NCBI RefSeq assembly: GCF_030158565.1
Contig: NZ_JAOASQ010000006.1
Span: 21,386-85,385 of the forward strand
Direction: 5' to 3'
Source of the DNA: Limnohabitans sp.
GTDB taxonomy: Bacteria > Pseudomonadota > Gammaproteobacteria > Burkholderiales > Burkholderiaceae_C
Length of the DNA: 64,000 bases
Shown piece by piece: positions 28,036-37,682 of this stretch (position 1 is its first letter; the number at the start of each line of letters is the position of its first letter). A program made the position numbers and the translations under genes. Below the pieces are notes generated by a model that was given only the letters and a program-made list of their open reading frames with translations, did not search any database and was not told where the DNA came from.

Positions 28036-31000
28036 GCGGCCTCCTTGGGGGTCAACATGGCGTCCAGCGCATCGAGCAAAGCCACCGGCGCGGGCAAGGT
28101 GCAACAGCCCCCAGCCGGCCCGTCGATGCCACGCAAAAACAAGTACACCGCGCCGCCCAGTTGCTGGGCCGGGTCGTAGGCCTCGCCCAAGCGTGCACGC
28201 AGCAAGCGGTGCAGCGCCAACATGTAAAGCGCCGCCTGCACCTCGTAGCGGTGCTGCGCCATGGCCTCGTCCAGCGCTTGCGCGCTGTAGGCCGCATCAT
28301 GAGTGCCCAGGTGGTTGGATTTGTAGTCCAGCACCCAGTAGCGCCCCTCGTGCTCGAACACCAGATCGGCAAAGCCCATCAACATGCCGTGCAATTGCGC
28401 ATCGGGCAGCTGCGGACGGCTCACACCGGGCAGCAAATGCTGCTGGCACAGCGCGTCGATTTCCTGCGCGTGCAAGCGCTCGGCAGGCAACCAAAATTCC
28501 ATCTCGGGCAACAAGGTGCCCAGCGCATTCAATGCAGCCTCGGGCCCGCGCAGCGGCTGGGCCACCACGCGGCTGAGCCAGTGCAGCACCTCGGGGGCCT
28601 GCGATGCATAGCCTGCGCGTTCGCAGCGTTTGAGCAAGCGATCGGCCAAGGGTGTGCCGGGCTGCAAGGCAAAGTTTTCAGCGGCCAGCCATTCGAGCTG
28701 GTCGTGCAAGAAGTTGCCCGCGCCGGGGCCCCGTGCAAAACCATGCCAGGCCTGCGCAACAGCGGTGGTGGGCCACGGCACTTCGTCCACGACAGGCTCG
28801 TCGTCGGCTGGGCGCGGCGTGGCCATGTCCAATCCCGTGTGGGCCAGTGGCTGCGAAGACAAGTCCCGCGTCAAGCGCGAAAAGCTGGCAATGGTCCAGC
28901 GCTTGTCGATGATGGCGGTGCTGTGCAGCGCATCGCGCAGCGCGGCCTCTTGTTCGGTGCGTTGCCAGCAGCTCAAGGGCAACTCTTGCGGGGCCCGCGT
29001 GAACTGCACCGACAGGGGCTGCCCTTGCGCATCGGTTTGCAGCGCCTGCCAACGGGGGGCCCAGTCGATAGCCTCCAGCGCTTGGCCGCCGCTGAGCAAA
29101 TGGCCCGCTGCGCTGTCGTGGTTCACACAGGTTTTGCCATTGCCGCGTTTGACCGCGCTCCAACCCAGCCACAAGGCGTGCCGCGCACGGGTCAGGGCCA
29201 CGTACCACAGGCGAAGGTCTTCGCGCAGGCGGTCCAAATCGGCGCCTTTGGCATCCTGCTTGTCAAAAGCCAGCGTCCAGCGGCGATCGCCTTGGGCATC
29301 GCTCACTTGCAGCACAGCGGCCTTGTCGGCCGTCACCACGCGGTGGCTGTGCGCAAAAGGCAAGCAGACCACCGGGTACTCCAGACCCTTGCTCTTGTGG
29401 ATGGTGATGACCTTGACCAGGTCTTCATCGCTCTCCAGCCGCACGGTCTGTTCTTCGTTCTCGCTGGCGCTGCCGTCCAGCGCCTCGTCGATCTGCTGGG
29501 CCAACCAGCGGATCAAAGCCTGTTCACCGTCCAGCTGCTGGCTGGCCGCTTGCAGCAACTCGGCCAGGTGCAGCACATTGGTCAGGCGGCGCTCGCCATC
29601 GGGCTGGCCACGCCAACGCCCGGCCAGCTGCAGCACATGCAGCGACTGGCGCAGCATGGCCAAAACGCCCTGGCTTTGCCAGGTCTGGTGCAGCTCGCGC
29701 ATCTGCTCGGCGCGGGTGTCCAGCAATTCGTCTTGCGTGGCCAAGTCGTGCAACTCGTCCAGGCTCAGGCCCACGGTGCGCGTGCCCAAGGCGGCACGGA
29801 CGCGGCGCATGTCTTGCGGCTCGGCCACGCCACGCAGCCACAGGCACAGGTCTTGCGCTTCGTCGCTGGCAAAGACCGAGTCTCGGTCCGACAGGTACAC
29901 CGAGGCCACGCCGCGCACACGCAGCGCGTCGCGCACAGCAGCGGCCTCCACACCGGTGCGCACCAGCACCGCGATGTCTTTGGGCTTGAGCGGGGTGTCG
30001 CCTTTTTGTGCATCGACAAAGCGCGCCTGCGGGTCGCTCAGCCAGGCCACGATCTGCTCAGCGCACAAGGCCGACAAATGCGCGCGCGCATCGCGCTGGC
30101 TGCGCAGCGTGTCGTCGTGCACCACCGTCATGGCCGGGATGGCGCCGGTGCTGCTGGTCAGTACTTCGGCGCGGCCCTTGGCGCCCACGCTCTGGAAAGG
30201 CAAGGGGTCCTCATCGCCATGGCGGTAACCAAAGGCATCGGTCGGGATCTCGAACCAGCGGTTGACCACATCGACCACCGCTTGGGTGGACCGGAAGTTG
30301 GTGCCCAGCACGTGGTGGCGGCCTTGCGTGGCGCGGCGCGCAGCCAGGTAGCTCTGGATGTCTGCGCCTCGGAAACCATAAATCGATTGCTTGGGGTCAC
30401 CGATCAGCAGCAGCGCCGTGTCTGGCCGGTTCTCGGCCGTGCGGTAGATGCGGTCAAACAAACGGAACTGCAAGGGCGAGGTGTCCTGGAACTCGTCGAT
30501 CATCGCCACCGGGAACTGCTCGCGCAGGCGCTGGGCCAGGCGCTCACCGGCCTCAGGGTCGGCCAGCGCCACATCCAGGCGCTGCAGCATGTCGGCAAAG
30601 CCAAACAGGCCGCTGCGGCGTTTGAGCTCGGCCATGCGTTGCTGCACATGCTGGCGGGCGTGCAAACGGGCGATCTGCGTCGGGTCTGGCAAGGCCAGCA
30701 AAGCGGCCTGCAAATCGGCATAGGCCTGGCTTTCGGGCGGCAGCTGCACCGTGTCTTCACCGGGTTTGCGGCAAGCGAGCAAGCCATCGGGCGTGAAGCG
30801 CTCCCAGCCGGTTTTCATGTCGGCTTGCAGGGTTTGGGCATCGGCCGGGCTTTGTGCCCAGGCCTTGAGCACGCCCAGCCAGGCGGCGCAGTTCTTGGTG
30901 CTCAGCTTGCGGCCATCCCAGCTGGACTTGTGTTGCGCCAGCTGCGCCTCGATCCAACCCAGCAAGTTGTCGGCCTTGACATCCCAGCCCGGCTTGAGCG

Positions 31001-31712
31001 CCTGCAGTTGCGCAGCGCGTTCGGCCTGTGCCGCGCCGAACACCTGCGCCAGCGTGCCGGCTTCGGCATCGGCCAAGGGCACGGCCATCAGGGCGCGCAT
31101 GTCCTTGTCGAGGGCGGCCACATCGCGCCAGATGCCTTGCACCTGTGCCACCCCGGTGGTGGACATGGGATAAAGCTGTTGACGCCAGTAGTCCTGCACG
31201 GCTTCCAGGCGCAGCGCGGCTTCGTCGCCGACCAGGTTTTCTTCGAACAGGTTGCCGCTGTCAAAAGCGTGCTCGCGCAGCATGCGCTGGCACCAGGCGT
31301 CGATGGTGTACACGGCCGCATCGTCCATGGCCTGCGCGGCCAGCGCCAGGCGGTAAGCCGCTTGTTCGCGCTGCGGGCCTTCGGGGTATTCGGCCATCAG
31401 CCTGTTCAAGAAATCATCTTCGACGGTCAACAGGCCCCGGAACACCTGCGCCGCCTCAGTCAGGCGGGCACGGATGCGGTCCGACAGCTCACGCGTGGCG
31501 GCGCGGGTGAAGGTCATCACCAGCACGTCTTGCGGCAGCATAGGGCGCATGGGCGCGGTGCCACCTTCTGTGTCCTGTGTGCCGTGGCCCAGCACCAAGC
31601 GCACATACAGCGCGGCAATCGTCCAGGTCTTGCCGGTACCAGCACTCGCCTCGATCAGGTGGCTGCCGCGCAGCGGAAAGGTGCTGGCATTCAGGGCGTG
31701 TGCGGTGCTCAT
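28032..31712 (-). CDS. recB: Exodeoxyribonuclease V subunit beta (RecB)
   Basis: 1226 residues, a UvrD-like 3'-5' helicase with a C-terminal nuclease. Walker A EASAGTGKT is at residues 21-29. MIDEFQDTSPLQFRLFD and LLIGDPKQSIYGFRGADI are helicase motifs II and III. The nuclease motif LDYKSN is at about 1128-1133 with D1129 and K1131, preceded by GFADLVFEHEGRYWV. It overlaps recC and recD by 4 bp at each side. The order recC-recB-recD in one transcript indicates a full RecBCD enzyme. Confidence 0.97.
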   Translation of the reverse strand: MSTAHALNASTFPLRGSHLIEASAGTGKTWTIAALYVRLVLGHGTQDTEGGTAPMRPMLPQDVLVMTFTRAATRELSDRIRARLTEAAQVFRGLLTVEDDFLNRLMAEYPEGPQREQAAYRLALAAQAMDDAAVYTIDAWCQRMLREHAFDSGNLFEENLVGDEAALRLEAVQDYWRQQLYPMSTTGVAQVQGIWRDVAALDKDMRALMAVPLADAEAGTLAQVFGAAQAERAAQLQALKPGWDVKADNLLGWIEAQLAQHKSSWDGRKLSTKNCAAWLGVLKAWAQSPADAQTLQADMKTGWERFTPDGLLACRKPGEDTVQLPPESQAYADLQAALLALPDPTQIARLHARQHVQQRMAELKRRSGLFGFADMLQRLDVALADPEAGERLAQRLREQFPVAMIDEFQDTSPLQFRLFDRIYRTAENRPDTALLLIGDPKQSIYGFRGADIQSYLAARRATQGRHHVLGTNFRSTQAVVDVVNRWFEIPTDAFGYRHGDEDPLPFQSVGAKGRAEVLTSSTGAIPAMTVVHDDTLRSQRDARAHLSALCAEQIVAWLSDPQARFVDAQKGDTPLKPKDIAVLVRTGVEAAAVRDALRVRGVASVYLSDRDSVFASDEAQDLCLWLRGVAEPQDMRRVRAALGTRTVGLSLDELHDLATQDELLDTRAEQMRELHQTWQSQGVLAMLRQSLHVLQLAGRWRGQPDGERRLTNVLHLAELLQAASQQLDGEQALIRWLAQQIDEALDGSASENEEQTVRLESDEDLVKVITIHKSKGLEYPVVCLPFAHSHRVVTADKAAVLQVSDAQGDRRWTLAFDKQDAKGADLDRLREDLRLWYVALTRARHALWLGWSAVKRGNGKTCVNHDSAAGHLLSGGQALEAIDWAPRWQALQTDAQGQPLSVQFTRAPQELPLSCWQRTEQEAALRDALHSTAIIDKRWTIASFSRLTRDLSSQPLAHTGLDMATPRPADDEPVVDEVPWPTTAVAQAWHGFARGPGAGNFLHDQLEWLAAENFALQPGTPLADRLLKRCERAGYASQAPEVLHWLSRVVAQPLRGPEAALNALGTLLPEMEFWLPAERLHAQEIDALCQQHLLPGVSRPQLPDAQLHGMLMGFADLVFEHEGRYWVLDYKSNHLGTHDAAYSAQALDEAMAQHRYEVQAALYMLALHRLLRARLGEAYDPAQQLGGAVYLFLRGIDGPAGGCCTLPAPVALLDALDAMLTPKEAA

Positions 31713-34700
31713 GCCTGCTCCTCGGAGTCATCGCCACTGTCGGCATCGGGCAAGGGCTCGATCGCGATGTCTGCAGCCCATGCTTGCAAGGGCGCATAAA
31801 CCGCGTCGGCCAGGCGCTCGAACGCGCCCGTGTCCAGCAAGGACTGCAGCGTGGGGTAGGTGCGCGCCAGCGCCGGGTCTTCGCCCAGCGCACCGCGTTT
31901 GAAGTCGCTGCCCTCGTAGGCATCGGCCAGCGCGTTGCGGTTGTCCTTGTCTTTGAGCCATTGCAGCGCCAAGCCGGGCGGCAAAGGCAAGGGCCAGCGC
32001 ATGCCCTCGACCCAGGTGTCCAGCAAAACCTGCAGCTGGGCACGGGCCTGCTCGGGGTCTTGCGGGGGCACGCGCAGCACGGCGTTGCGCCCCACCACCA
32101 CACAAGGCAAGGGCTGGTGCATGGCGGCAGCCGCCAAAGAGAGCAGCCAGATGTCGATCAGTTTGTCGGAGTAGGCCTGCGGTGTTTTGGGCACCAGGTT
32201 GGCCAGCTTGCTGGCGCGCAAGGTGAGCGACAGCGCCCCGCTCTCGCCCCACAAGAGGCCGCTGAGTGCGTCTTGCAAATGCACGTTCAGTGGATCGTTC
32301 GGTGTGGCCTGCGCTTGCGGCAGATCGACCAACAAGCGCTCGGCCACTTCGGGGTAGGCCTGGCGCTCTTGCAGGGCCGCACCCAGCAGGGTTTGCAGCT
32401 GATGGCTGAGCTTCTGGGCTTCGAGCACGCCCACACCGGCCAGCGGCAAGGCACCGGCCTGGCGCAAGCGCTGCACCACGCGCTGTGCGTGCGCGGGCAA
32501 CGCATCCAAGCTCAGATCGGTGGGCACATGCGCCAGCTCGTGGTCCAGCAGCTGGTACAGGTCCAGCCCGCCCAGACCAAACAGTTCTTCGTCGTACAGC
32601 GCGCTGCGCTCGTCGTCCAGATGGACTTGCAAACGCTCGCGGAAAAACGCGCCCACCGGCTTGCGCAGAAAGTGCGCCAGCTGGGTCAGCGTGATGACCG
32701 GGGTGCCGGTGGCGGACTGCAGCGGTGGCAACAAGACTGGATCGCCGGGTCCCGCCACGTCGCTTCGCTCCTCGCGGCTGACGGCTGCTCCTGGCGATGA
32801 CGGCCTGGAGGCTTCGTCGTCGCGGGCGCCTTTTTTCTCGTCATCGCGAGCGAAGCGTGGCGATCCAGTCTGCGCTGCCCGCCATTCCCTGGCATAGGTG
32901 TGCAGCGCACTGCCCTCTTCAAAATACGTGCGGCTGAACGGCTGCAGCGGGTGCACCGTGGTCAGGCGCTTGGCGCTGCCAGTGCCCCAGAGCGCATCGA
33001 TCTCGTCGCGCAATTGCGACACCAGCACCGAGGGCGGTTGTTCACTGTTGTCGCGCACGCTGCGGCCGCTCCAGCTGACGTACAGCACGCGCCGCGCCGA
33101 CAGCAGGGCTTCGAGCATGAGCTGGCGATCGTCGTCGCGGCGCGAGCGGTCACCCGGCCGGGCCATGCCGGGCAGGCCCAGCAAATCGAAGTCGGCACGC
33201 GGGCTGCGGCGCGGATAGTCCCCGTCATTCATGCCCAGCAGGCACACCATCTGGAAAGGGATCGCCCGCATCGGCATGAGCGTGCAAAAGGTCACGCCAC
33301 CGGCGCGAAAGCGTTGCTCCAGCTTGGGCACCTTGAGCGCTTCCAGCCAGGCCGAGCGGGCCACGGCCAGCGGCACAGCCTCTGCAAAATCGGCTTGGTC
33401 AGCCGCCTTGCCCCAATCGTTCAGGGCCTGGTCCAGCGCCGACAAGGCATTGCGGTCGGTGTCGTCTTGCGGCTTGAACAGCGCCGCCAGCAAAGCCCGG
33501 CACCGCTCGGCCCACTGCGCGGGGCTGGCCGCCGTGGCGCAGGTTTCCCACCAGTCCATCAGGGCCTGCAGCAAATGCGCCAGCGCACCGGCCAGCTCGG
33601 CGTCGAGCCCGCCGACTTCCGGGTACGGGTCAGGGCCCGAAGCAGCTGGCGGCATCGGGTCCGCACCGCAGGCATAACCCATCAGCATGCGTTGCACGCC
33701 AAACAGGGCCGAGTTGTCTTCGCCGCAAGCGGCCAGGCCCAGGCCTTGGCGGTGCTGGGCGGACAAGCCCCAGCGGATGCCCGAGCCCGCCATCCAGCGG
33801 GTGAGAGTGGGCAATTGTTCGGGCTTGACGCCAAAACGGGCCGCCAACGCGGGCACTTCGAGCAGCTCCACCAACTCGCTCATGCGGCCACGCTGCTGCG
33901 GCAAGGCCAGCAGCCACTCCACCGCGTGGATCAAGGGACTGTTGGCTTGCGCCCCCAGGTCAGCGATGTCAAAAGGAATGAAACGGGCGTCGCCCCGCTT
34001 GTATTGGCCAAACACGGCGCGGATCGCCGGGGCCATCACCTCGATGTCGGGCACCATGACCACCACGTCGCGCGGCGAGGCCTCAGGCATCTGGTGGAAC
34101 CATTGCAGCAACTGGTCGTGCAGCACTTCCAGCTCGCGCACCGGGCTGTGCGCCACTTGAAACACCACCGAGCGGTCATCGGCTTGCAGCGGGGCATCCA
34201 CCGCGTCTTGTGACGACTTCAGGTCGCGGATGCGGTGTTGCAACTGCGTGAGCAAGCGCGTGGCATCGGCCCCTGGCACATCGTCGAACAGATCGAGCTT
34301 GACGCCGGGCACGGCTTCTTGCGCGGCCTGCACATCGTCGAACGCATCGAGCTGGCGGATGAAGTCGCGCCCCTGCCGGCCCCAGGCGGCCAGCAAGGCG
34401 GGCGCATGCCAATGCATTTGCGCCAAGGGCGTCTCGGACAGCGATTCTTTTTTGTAGCCATGACGCTTGCGCTCAGCCCGCAGCCATTCGCGCCCGTCCA
34501 TGATGTCGCCCCAGTGGTACTGGCAGGGGTTGGGCACGGCCAGCAGCACCTGGCTGTGCGCGGCCAGCGCCGCCAACATGTCCAGCAGCTGGCCAGGCAT
34601 GTGGCTCATGCCAAACACCGATACGCGCCGCGCCACCGGGCTGGCCAGCGCCTCGCCCGAGCGCAAGCGGGCCAGCGCCCGCACATGCAAGGCCGGGCGC

Positions 34701-35296
34701 GTGGCCTGGCGTTCGGCCTCGTTCAGGGTGGCCAGCACGCGGCGCCACAGCGCGGCTTGCCACAGCTGGTCGGCGGGCAAGTCCGCCTGCCCTGCGGCCT
34801 GGCGCAACACATCGCGGCCAGCGGCCCAGTCGTCAAGCCAGTCAGGCCGGTAAATTTGGTACTGGTCAAACAGGTCGGCCAGGCGGCTGGCCAGTTGCAG
34901 TAAGCGGTCGGGCTCATCGCCCCGCAAAAACCCCGCCACCGGCTGGAACACCGCATCGCCCACGCATTCGGGCAGCAAAGCGATCAAGCGCCAGGTCATG
35001 GGCAGTTTGTCGAGCGGCGAGTCGGGCGGCACATTCTGCGCGCCCAGCACCTGCCGGTAGGTGCGCCACAAAAAGCGCGAAGGCAGCTCAACCCGCGTGG
35101 CCGCGCACACGCCGCCCTGCTGGGCCAACGCCATCTTGATCCACTCGGCCATGCCGTTGCTTTGCACCAGCACCACCTCGGGCTCCAGCGGCCCCAAAGG
35201 CTGACGCGACAGCCAGCCCGACAGGGTTTCGGCCAACACCTCGGAGCGGTGGCTGTGCAGGGCAATGAAGCCCGAAGGAATGGCAGAAACGGACAT
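31709..35296 (-). CDS. recC: Exodeoxyribonuclease V subunit gamma (RecC)
   Basis: 1195 residues, somewhat longer than the E. coli protein (1122). RecC scans for Chi and splits the strands. The N-terminus has FIALHSHRSEVLAETLSGWL and VLVQSNGMAEWIKMALAQ, as in the family; CLLGMNDGDYPR and the C-terminal part also fit. Residues about 808-855 are a low-complexity, charged segment encoded by a palindromic repeat inserted in frame (32733-32872). The frame stays open through it. The gene starts the recCBD operon. Confidence 0.95.
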   Translation of the reverse strand: MSVSAIPSGFIALHSHRSEVLAETLSGWLSRQPLGPLEPEVVLVQSNGMAEWIKMALAQQGGVCAATRVELPSRFLWRTYRQVLGAQNVPPDSPLDKLPMTWRLIALLPECVGDAVFQPVAGFLRGDEPDRLLQLASRLADLFDQYQIYRPDWLDDWAAGRDVLRQAAGQADLPADQLWQAALWRRVLATLNEAERQATRPALHVRALARLRSGEALASPVARRVSVFGMSHMPGQLLDMLAALAAHSQVLLAVPNPCQYHWGDIMDGREWLRAERKRHGYKKESLSETPLAQMHWHAPALLAAWGRQGRDFIRQLDAFDDVQAAQEAVPGVKLDLFDDVPGADATRLLTQLQHRIRDLKSSQDAVDAPLQADDRSVVFQVAHSPVRELEVLHDQLLQWFHQMPEASPRDVVVMVPDIEVMAPAIRAVFGQYKRGDARFIPFDIADLGAQANSPLIHAVEWLLALPQQRGRMSELVELLEVPALAARFGVKPEQLPTLTRWMAGSGIRWGLSAQHRQGLGLAACGEDNSALFGVQRMLMGYACGADPMPPAASGPDPYPEVGGLDAELAGALAHLLQALMDWWETCATAASPAQWAERCRALLAALFKPQDDTDRNALSALDQALNDWGKAADQADFAEAVPLAVARSAWLEALKVPKLEQRFRAGGVTFCTLMPMRAIPFQMVCLLGMNDGDYPRRSPRADFDLLGLPGMARPGDRSRRDDDRQLMLEALLSARRVLYVSWSGRSVRDNSEQPPSVLVSQLRDEIDALWGTGSAKRLTTVHPLQPFSRTYFEEGSALHTYAREWRAAQTGSPRFARDDEKKGARDDEASRPSSPGAAVSREERSDVAGPGDPVLLPPLQSATGTPVITLTQLAHFLRKPVGAFFRERLQVHLDDERSALYDEELFGLGGLDLYQLLDHELAHVPTDLSLDALPAHAQRVVQRLRQAGALPLAGVGVLEAQKLSHQLQTLLGAALQERQAYPEVAERLLVDLPQAQATPNDPLNVHLQDALSGLLWGESGALSLTLRASKLANLVPKTPQAYSDKLIDIWLLSLAAAAMHQPLPCVVVGRNAVLRVPPQDPEQARAQLQVLLDTWVEGMRWPLPLPPGLALQWLKDKDNRNALADAYEGSDFKRGALGEDPALARTYPTLQSLLDTGAFERLADAVYAPLQAWAADIAIEPLPDADSGDDSEEQA
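32733..32872. repeat. Palindromic repeat element inserted inside recC
   Basis: The left arm AAGACTGGATCGCC...CGCTTCGCTC (32733-32770) and the right arm GAGCGAAGCGTGGCGATCC (within 32840-32872) are inverted copies. The sequence GTCATCGCGAGCGAAGCGTGG resembles a short interspersed repeat found in intergenic DNA of many bacteria. Here it lies in the coding region of recC and adds about 46 residues without breaking the frame. Confidence 0.8.
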
Positions 35297-35542
35297 GCGG
35301 CGGGGTCAGGCGATCAGGCTGGGAATACGACAAGAATAGCCGCAATCTTGCCCCGCGCCGGGCTCAAGACATGAGCCACGGGCGCCCCGTTTTTTGCCCA
35401 TATTTTAAGCACAACGCGCCACACCAGGCAGGATGCGGCTTGGCGCAGTTGTTCATGGACTTATCCACAGCTTTGGGCACGGTCTGTGGGGAAAGTTGGA
35501 CCACATCCACGCAACAGCCCAAGCCTGCGCCGCCTGCACCAC

Positions 35543-35650
35543 GGTCACCCGGGACGCGATCCGGGGTCCATAGAGGCTGAAGAATGGATCCCGCATCCAG
35601 TGCGGGATGACAAACACCAAATGCATCACGCATCCAGTGTGGGATGACAA
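35543..35650. repeat. REP-like element with a duplicated right arm, in the 455-bp recC upstream gap
   Basis: A left arm with GGGACGCGATCCGGGGTCCAT is followed by two right arms, ATCCCGCATCCAGTGCGGGAT and CACGCATCCAGTGTGGGATG, each ending in GACAAA and about 37 bp apart. It lies between the divergent genes recC (start 35296) and the flavin reductase gene (start 35752). The rest of this gap holds no gene that I can support; promoters for both genes must be in it. Confidence 0.75.
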
Positions 35651-35751
35651 ATCCCCAATGCATCGCCTGACACGGGCTTAGATGGCTTTGGTCTGAAACA
35701 GCTGTCATCGTCATGACTGGTCATGCCCGAAACCCGCACTACAGTGCAGGC

Positions 35752-36390
35752 ATGACGCATTTTTACGAACCCCACCTGGGCCACGGCCTGAAGCACGACC
35801 CTTTCAACTCGATCGTCGGGCCGCGCCCGATTGGCTGGGTGTCAAGCCGCAATGCCAGCGGGGGGCTCAATCTGGCGCCCTACAGTTTTTTCAGCGCTTT
35901 CAACTACGTGCCGCCGCTGATTGGCTTTTCCAGCATTGGTCGCAAGGACACGCTGAACAACATCGAGGCCACCGGCGAGTTTGTCTGGAACCTGGTCACG
36001 CGGCCCTTGACCGAGGCGATGAACAAGACCTGCGATGCGGTGCCGCCCGAGGTCAGCGAGTTCGATGTGGCTGGCCTCACCCCACAAGCGTCACGCATCG
36101 TCAGCGTGCCCCGCGTGGCCGAAAGCCCGGTCAGCTTCGAGTGCAAATGCACCCAGATCCTGCAGATGGAAGGCATCGATGGCCAAAAGGTCAACACCTG
36201 GATGATCTTTGGCCAAGTGGTGGGCGTGCACATCGATGAGCGATTGCTCAAAGACGGCATTTACGACACCGCCAACGCCCAGCACGTTTTGCGCGCTGGT
36301 GGGCCGGCGGACTATTTCACCATCGGGCCTGAGCAGTTGTTCAAGCTCTACCGGCCCGAAAGCTGGCAGGGCACGCTGCCCAAAAAGTAA
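35752..36390 (+). CDS. Flavin reductase family protein (FMN-binding split barrel)
   Basis: 212 residues. VGPRPIGWVSSRNASGGLNLAPYSFFSAFN followed by PPLIGFSSIGRKDTLNNIEATGEFVWNL is the FMN-binding split-barrel signature of flavin reductase-like domain proteins. Likely an FMN-dependent oxidoreductase in the cytoplasm, substrate unknown. The start at 35752 (MTHFYEPHLGHGL) matches relatives better than an in-frame ATG at 35713. It is convergent with the Mrr-like gene 12 bp away. Confidence 0.88.
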   Translation: MTHFYEPHLGHGLKHDPFNSIVGPRPIGWVSSRNASGGLNLAPYSFFSAFNYVPPLIGFSSIGRKDTLNNIEATGEFVWNLVTRPLTEAMNKTCDAVPPEVSEFDVAGLTPQASRIVSVPRVAESPVSFECKCTQILQMEGIDGQKVNTWMIFGQVVGVHIDERLLKDGIYDTANAQHVLRAGGPADYFTIGPEQLFKLYRPESWQGTLPKK

Positions 36391-36402
36391 AACACCCGCT
36401 GC

Positions 36403-36990
36403 TCAGGCCTTGTTGGCTTGGCCAGCGTCGTGCACCAGTTGCGCGATCTCGACCGAACCGAGCAACTGAATGGGATGCTGTCGGGCCAAGGCCACAGCGG
36501 CTGGGCTAAAGACCCCCAAGCTCATACAGCTGCACGAGAAGGCCTCTTGGCTCTCAACAGCGGCCAACAGTTCACGCAAGGGCTCGGCCCCCACGCTGGC
36601 GGCTTTCCAGCGTTTGGCGCTGACCAAGGTGATGCGGCCATTTTTCTCAATCTCAAAGTCGGCGGGGCCGTTGCTCAGAGGGCGAACCTCAAAACCTTGC
36701 TTGCGCAAAGCGGTTTCGACCACGGCCGCAAACTCGCGCCAGGCCATGGCACGGGCCTGCCCTGTGAGCGCTTCGATGCGATCGTTTGACAATGCGTTTC
36801 TTTGCCGCCAGGCAGCCATGACGCCGATGACCAAAAACGGAAAGCCGCCCAGCATGCCCGCTGTTTTGTAGGCATCGGGCAACAAGGCACCGGCCGCCAA
36901 GGCCACCGCCAGCATCACCACAAAGCTCACCCACCAAGGGGCGCGCAACAAGGTCGCGAACAGCGACTTTTCAGACATTTTCAATTTCAT
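36403..36990 (-). CDS. Membrane-anchored protein with Mrr-type restriction endonuclease-like domain
   Basis: 195 residues. Two membrane spans (about 17-37 and 42-60) precede a cytosolic domain from about residue 80. MAWREFAAVVETALRKQGFEV followed by GPADFEIEKNGRITLVSAKRWK matches the Mrr_cat core. D111 and K126 are the expected catalytic positions, but the usual Gln or Glu two residues before the lysine is Ser (S124). Relatives that I recall in Comamonadaceae also lack it, so the protein may be a weak nuclease or only bind DNA. A second ATG at 36978 is possible. It stands alone, not beside a methylase. Confidence 0.75.
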   Translation of the reverse strand: MKLKMSEKSLFATLLRAPWWVSFVVMLAVALAAGALLPDAYKTAGMLGGFPFLVIGVMAAWRQRNALSNDRIEALTGQARAMAWREFAAVVETALRKQGFEVRPLSNGPADFEIEKNGRITLVSAKRWKAASVGAEPLRELLAAVESQEAFSCSCMSLGVFSPAAVALARQHPIQLLGSVEIAQLVHDAGQANKA

Positions 36991-37132
36991 GGTCAGCTCA
37001 AATGAGGTTCACCGCAACACCCCACTGCAACTGCAGCTTGGCCACGGCACGCCAGTGTAGTAGGCCACGCGACAGGCCCCATTGCCCCTGCGTGCTAAAG
37101 TGAATTCAACGTCACTTGCGCAGGTTTCAACC

Positions 37133-37636
37133 ATGACCCACTCTCACGACCCCAGCCCCACACACGAGCACACCGAAACCGACTGGAAGCACGATGGCGT
37201 GCGCGTGGTGCCAGGCGATCAGTTGGACGGCAACGTGCCCTCCACCCCCGGCATGGACCGCAAAGCGGCCATCAACTTTGCCCGTGTGGGGGCGCAAAAA
37301 CTCTGGGCCGGCACGGTGCACATCCACCCCAATGCCAAAACAGGTGCACACCACCATGGGCCTTTGGAGAGCGTGATCTATGTGGTCAAGGGCCGGGCCC
37401 ACATGCGCTGGGGCAATGCACTGGAGTTCACCGCCGAGGCCGGGCCAGGTGATTTCATTTACGTGCCGCCCTATGTGCCGCACCAGGAAATCAATGCCAG
37501 CGCAGACGAAACGCTCGAATGCGTGCTGTGCCGCAGCGACGGCCAGGCGGTGGCGGTCAACATGGACATCGAGCCCGCGGAAAAACCCGAGACGGTGCTC
37601 TGGATTGACCCCACGCACCCGCAAGGCGGCGTTTGA
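37133..37636 (+). CDS. Cupin domain protein
   Basis: 167 residues. Cupin motif 1 is GAHHHGPLESVIYVVKG (H73-H75, E79) and motif 2 is GDFIYVPPYVPHQEIN (H117), which together would bind one metal ion in a beta-barrel. The N-terminal 30 residues are His/Asp rich. The substrate or role is unknown; many such single-domain cupins are dioxygenases, isomerases or ligand sensors. The start at 37133 (MTHSHDPS) is chosen over an upstream in-frame ATG at 37082. It is convergent with the Bug receptor gene. Confidence 0.85.
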   Translation: MTHSHDPSPTHEHTETDWKHDGVRVVPGDQLDGNVPSTPGMDRKAAINFARVGAQKLWAGTVHIHPNAKTGAHHHGPLESVIYVVKGRAHMRWGNALEFTAEAGPGDFIYVPPYVPHQEINASADETLECVLCRSDGQAVAVNMDIEPAEKPETVLWIDPTHPQGGV

Positions 37637-37682
37637 CCCCAACACCCGGCCAGGGCGACCGGGTGTGCTTCTCAGCCGAGGG

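Noticed and set aside
27960..31799. Very long open frame on the plus strand opposite recB and the end of recD (over 1200 codons)
   Set aside because: It is the mirror of two certain genes in GC-rich DNA. Its product is rich in Gln, His, Arg and Gly with no domain, which is typical of an antisense frame.
36403..36990. A complete restriction-modification system
   Set aside because: No methyltransferase or specificity gene is nearby and the Mrr-like domain has an altered motif.
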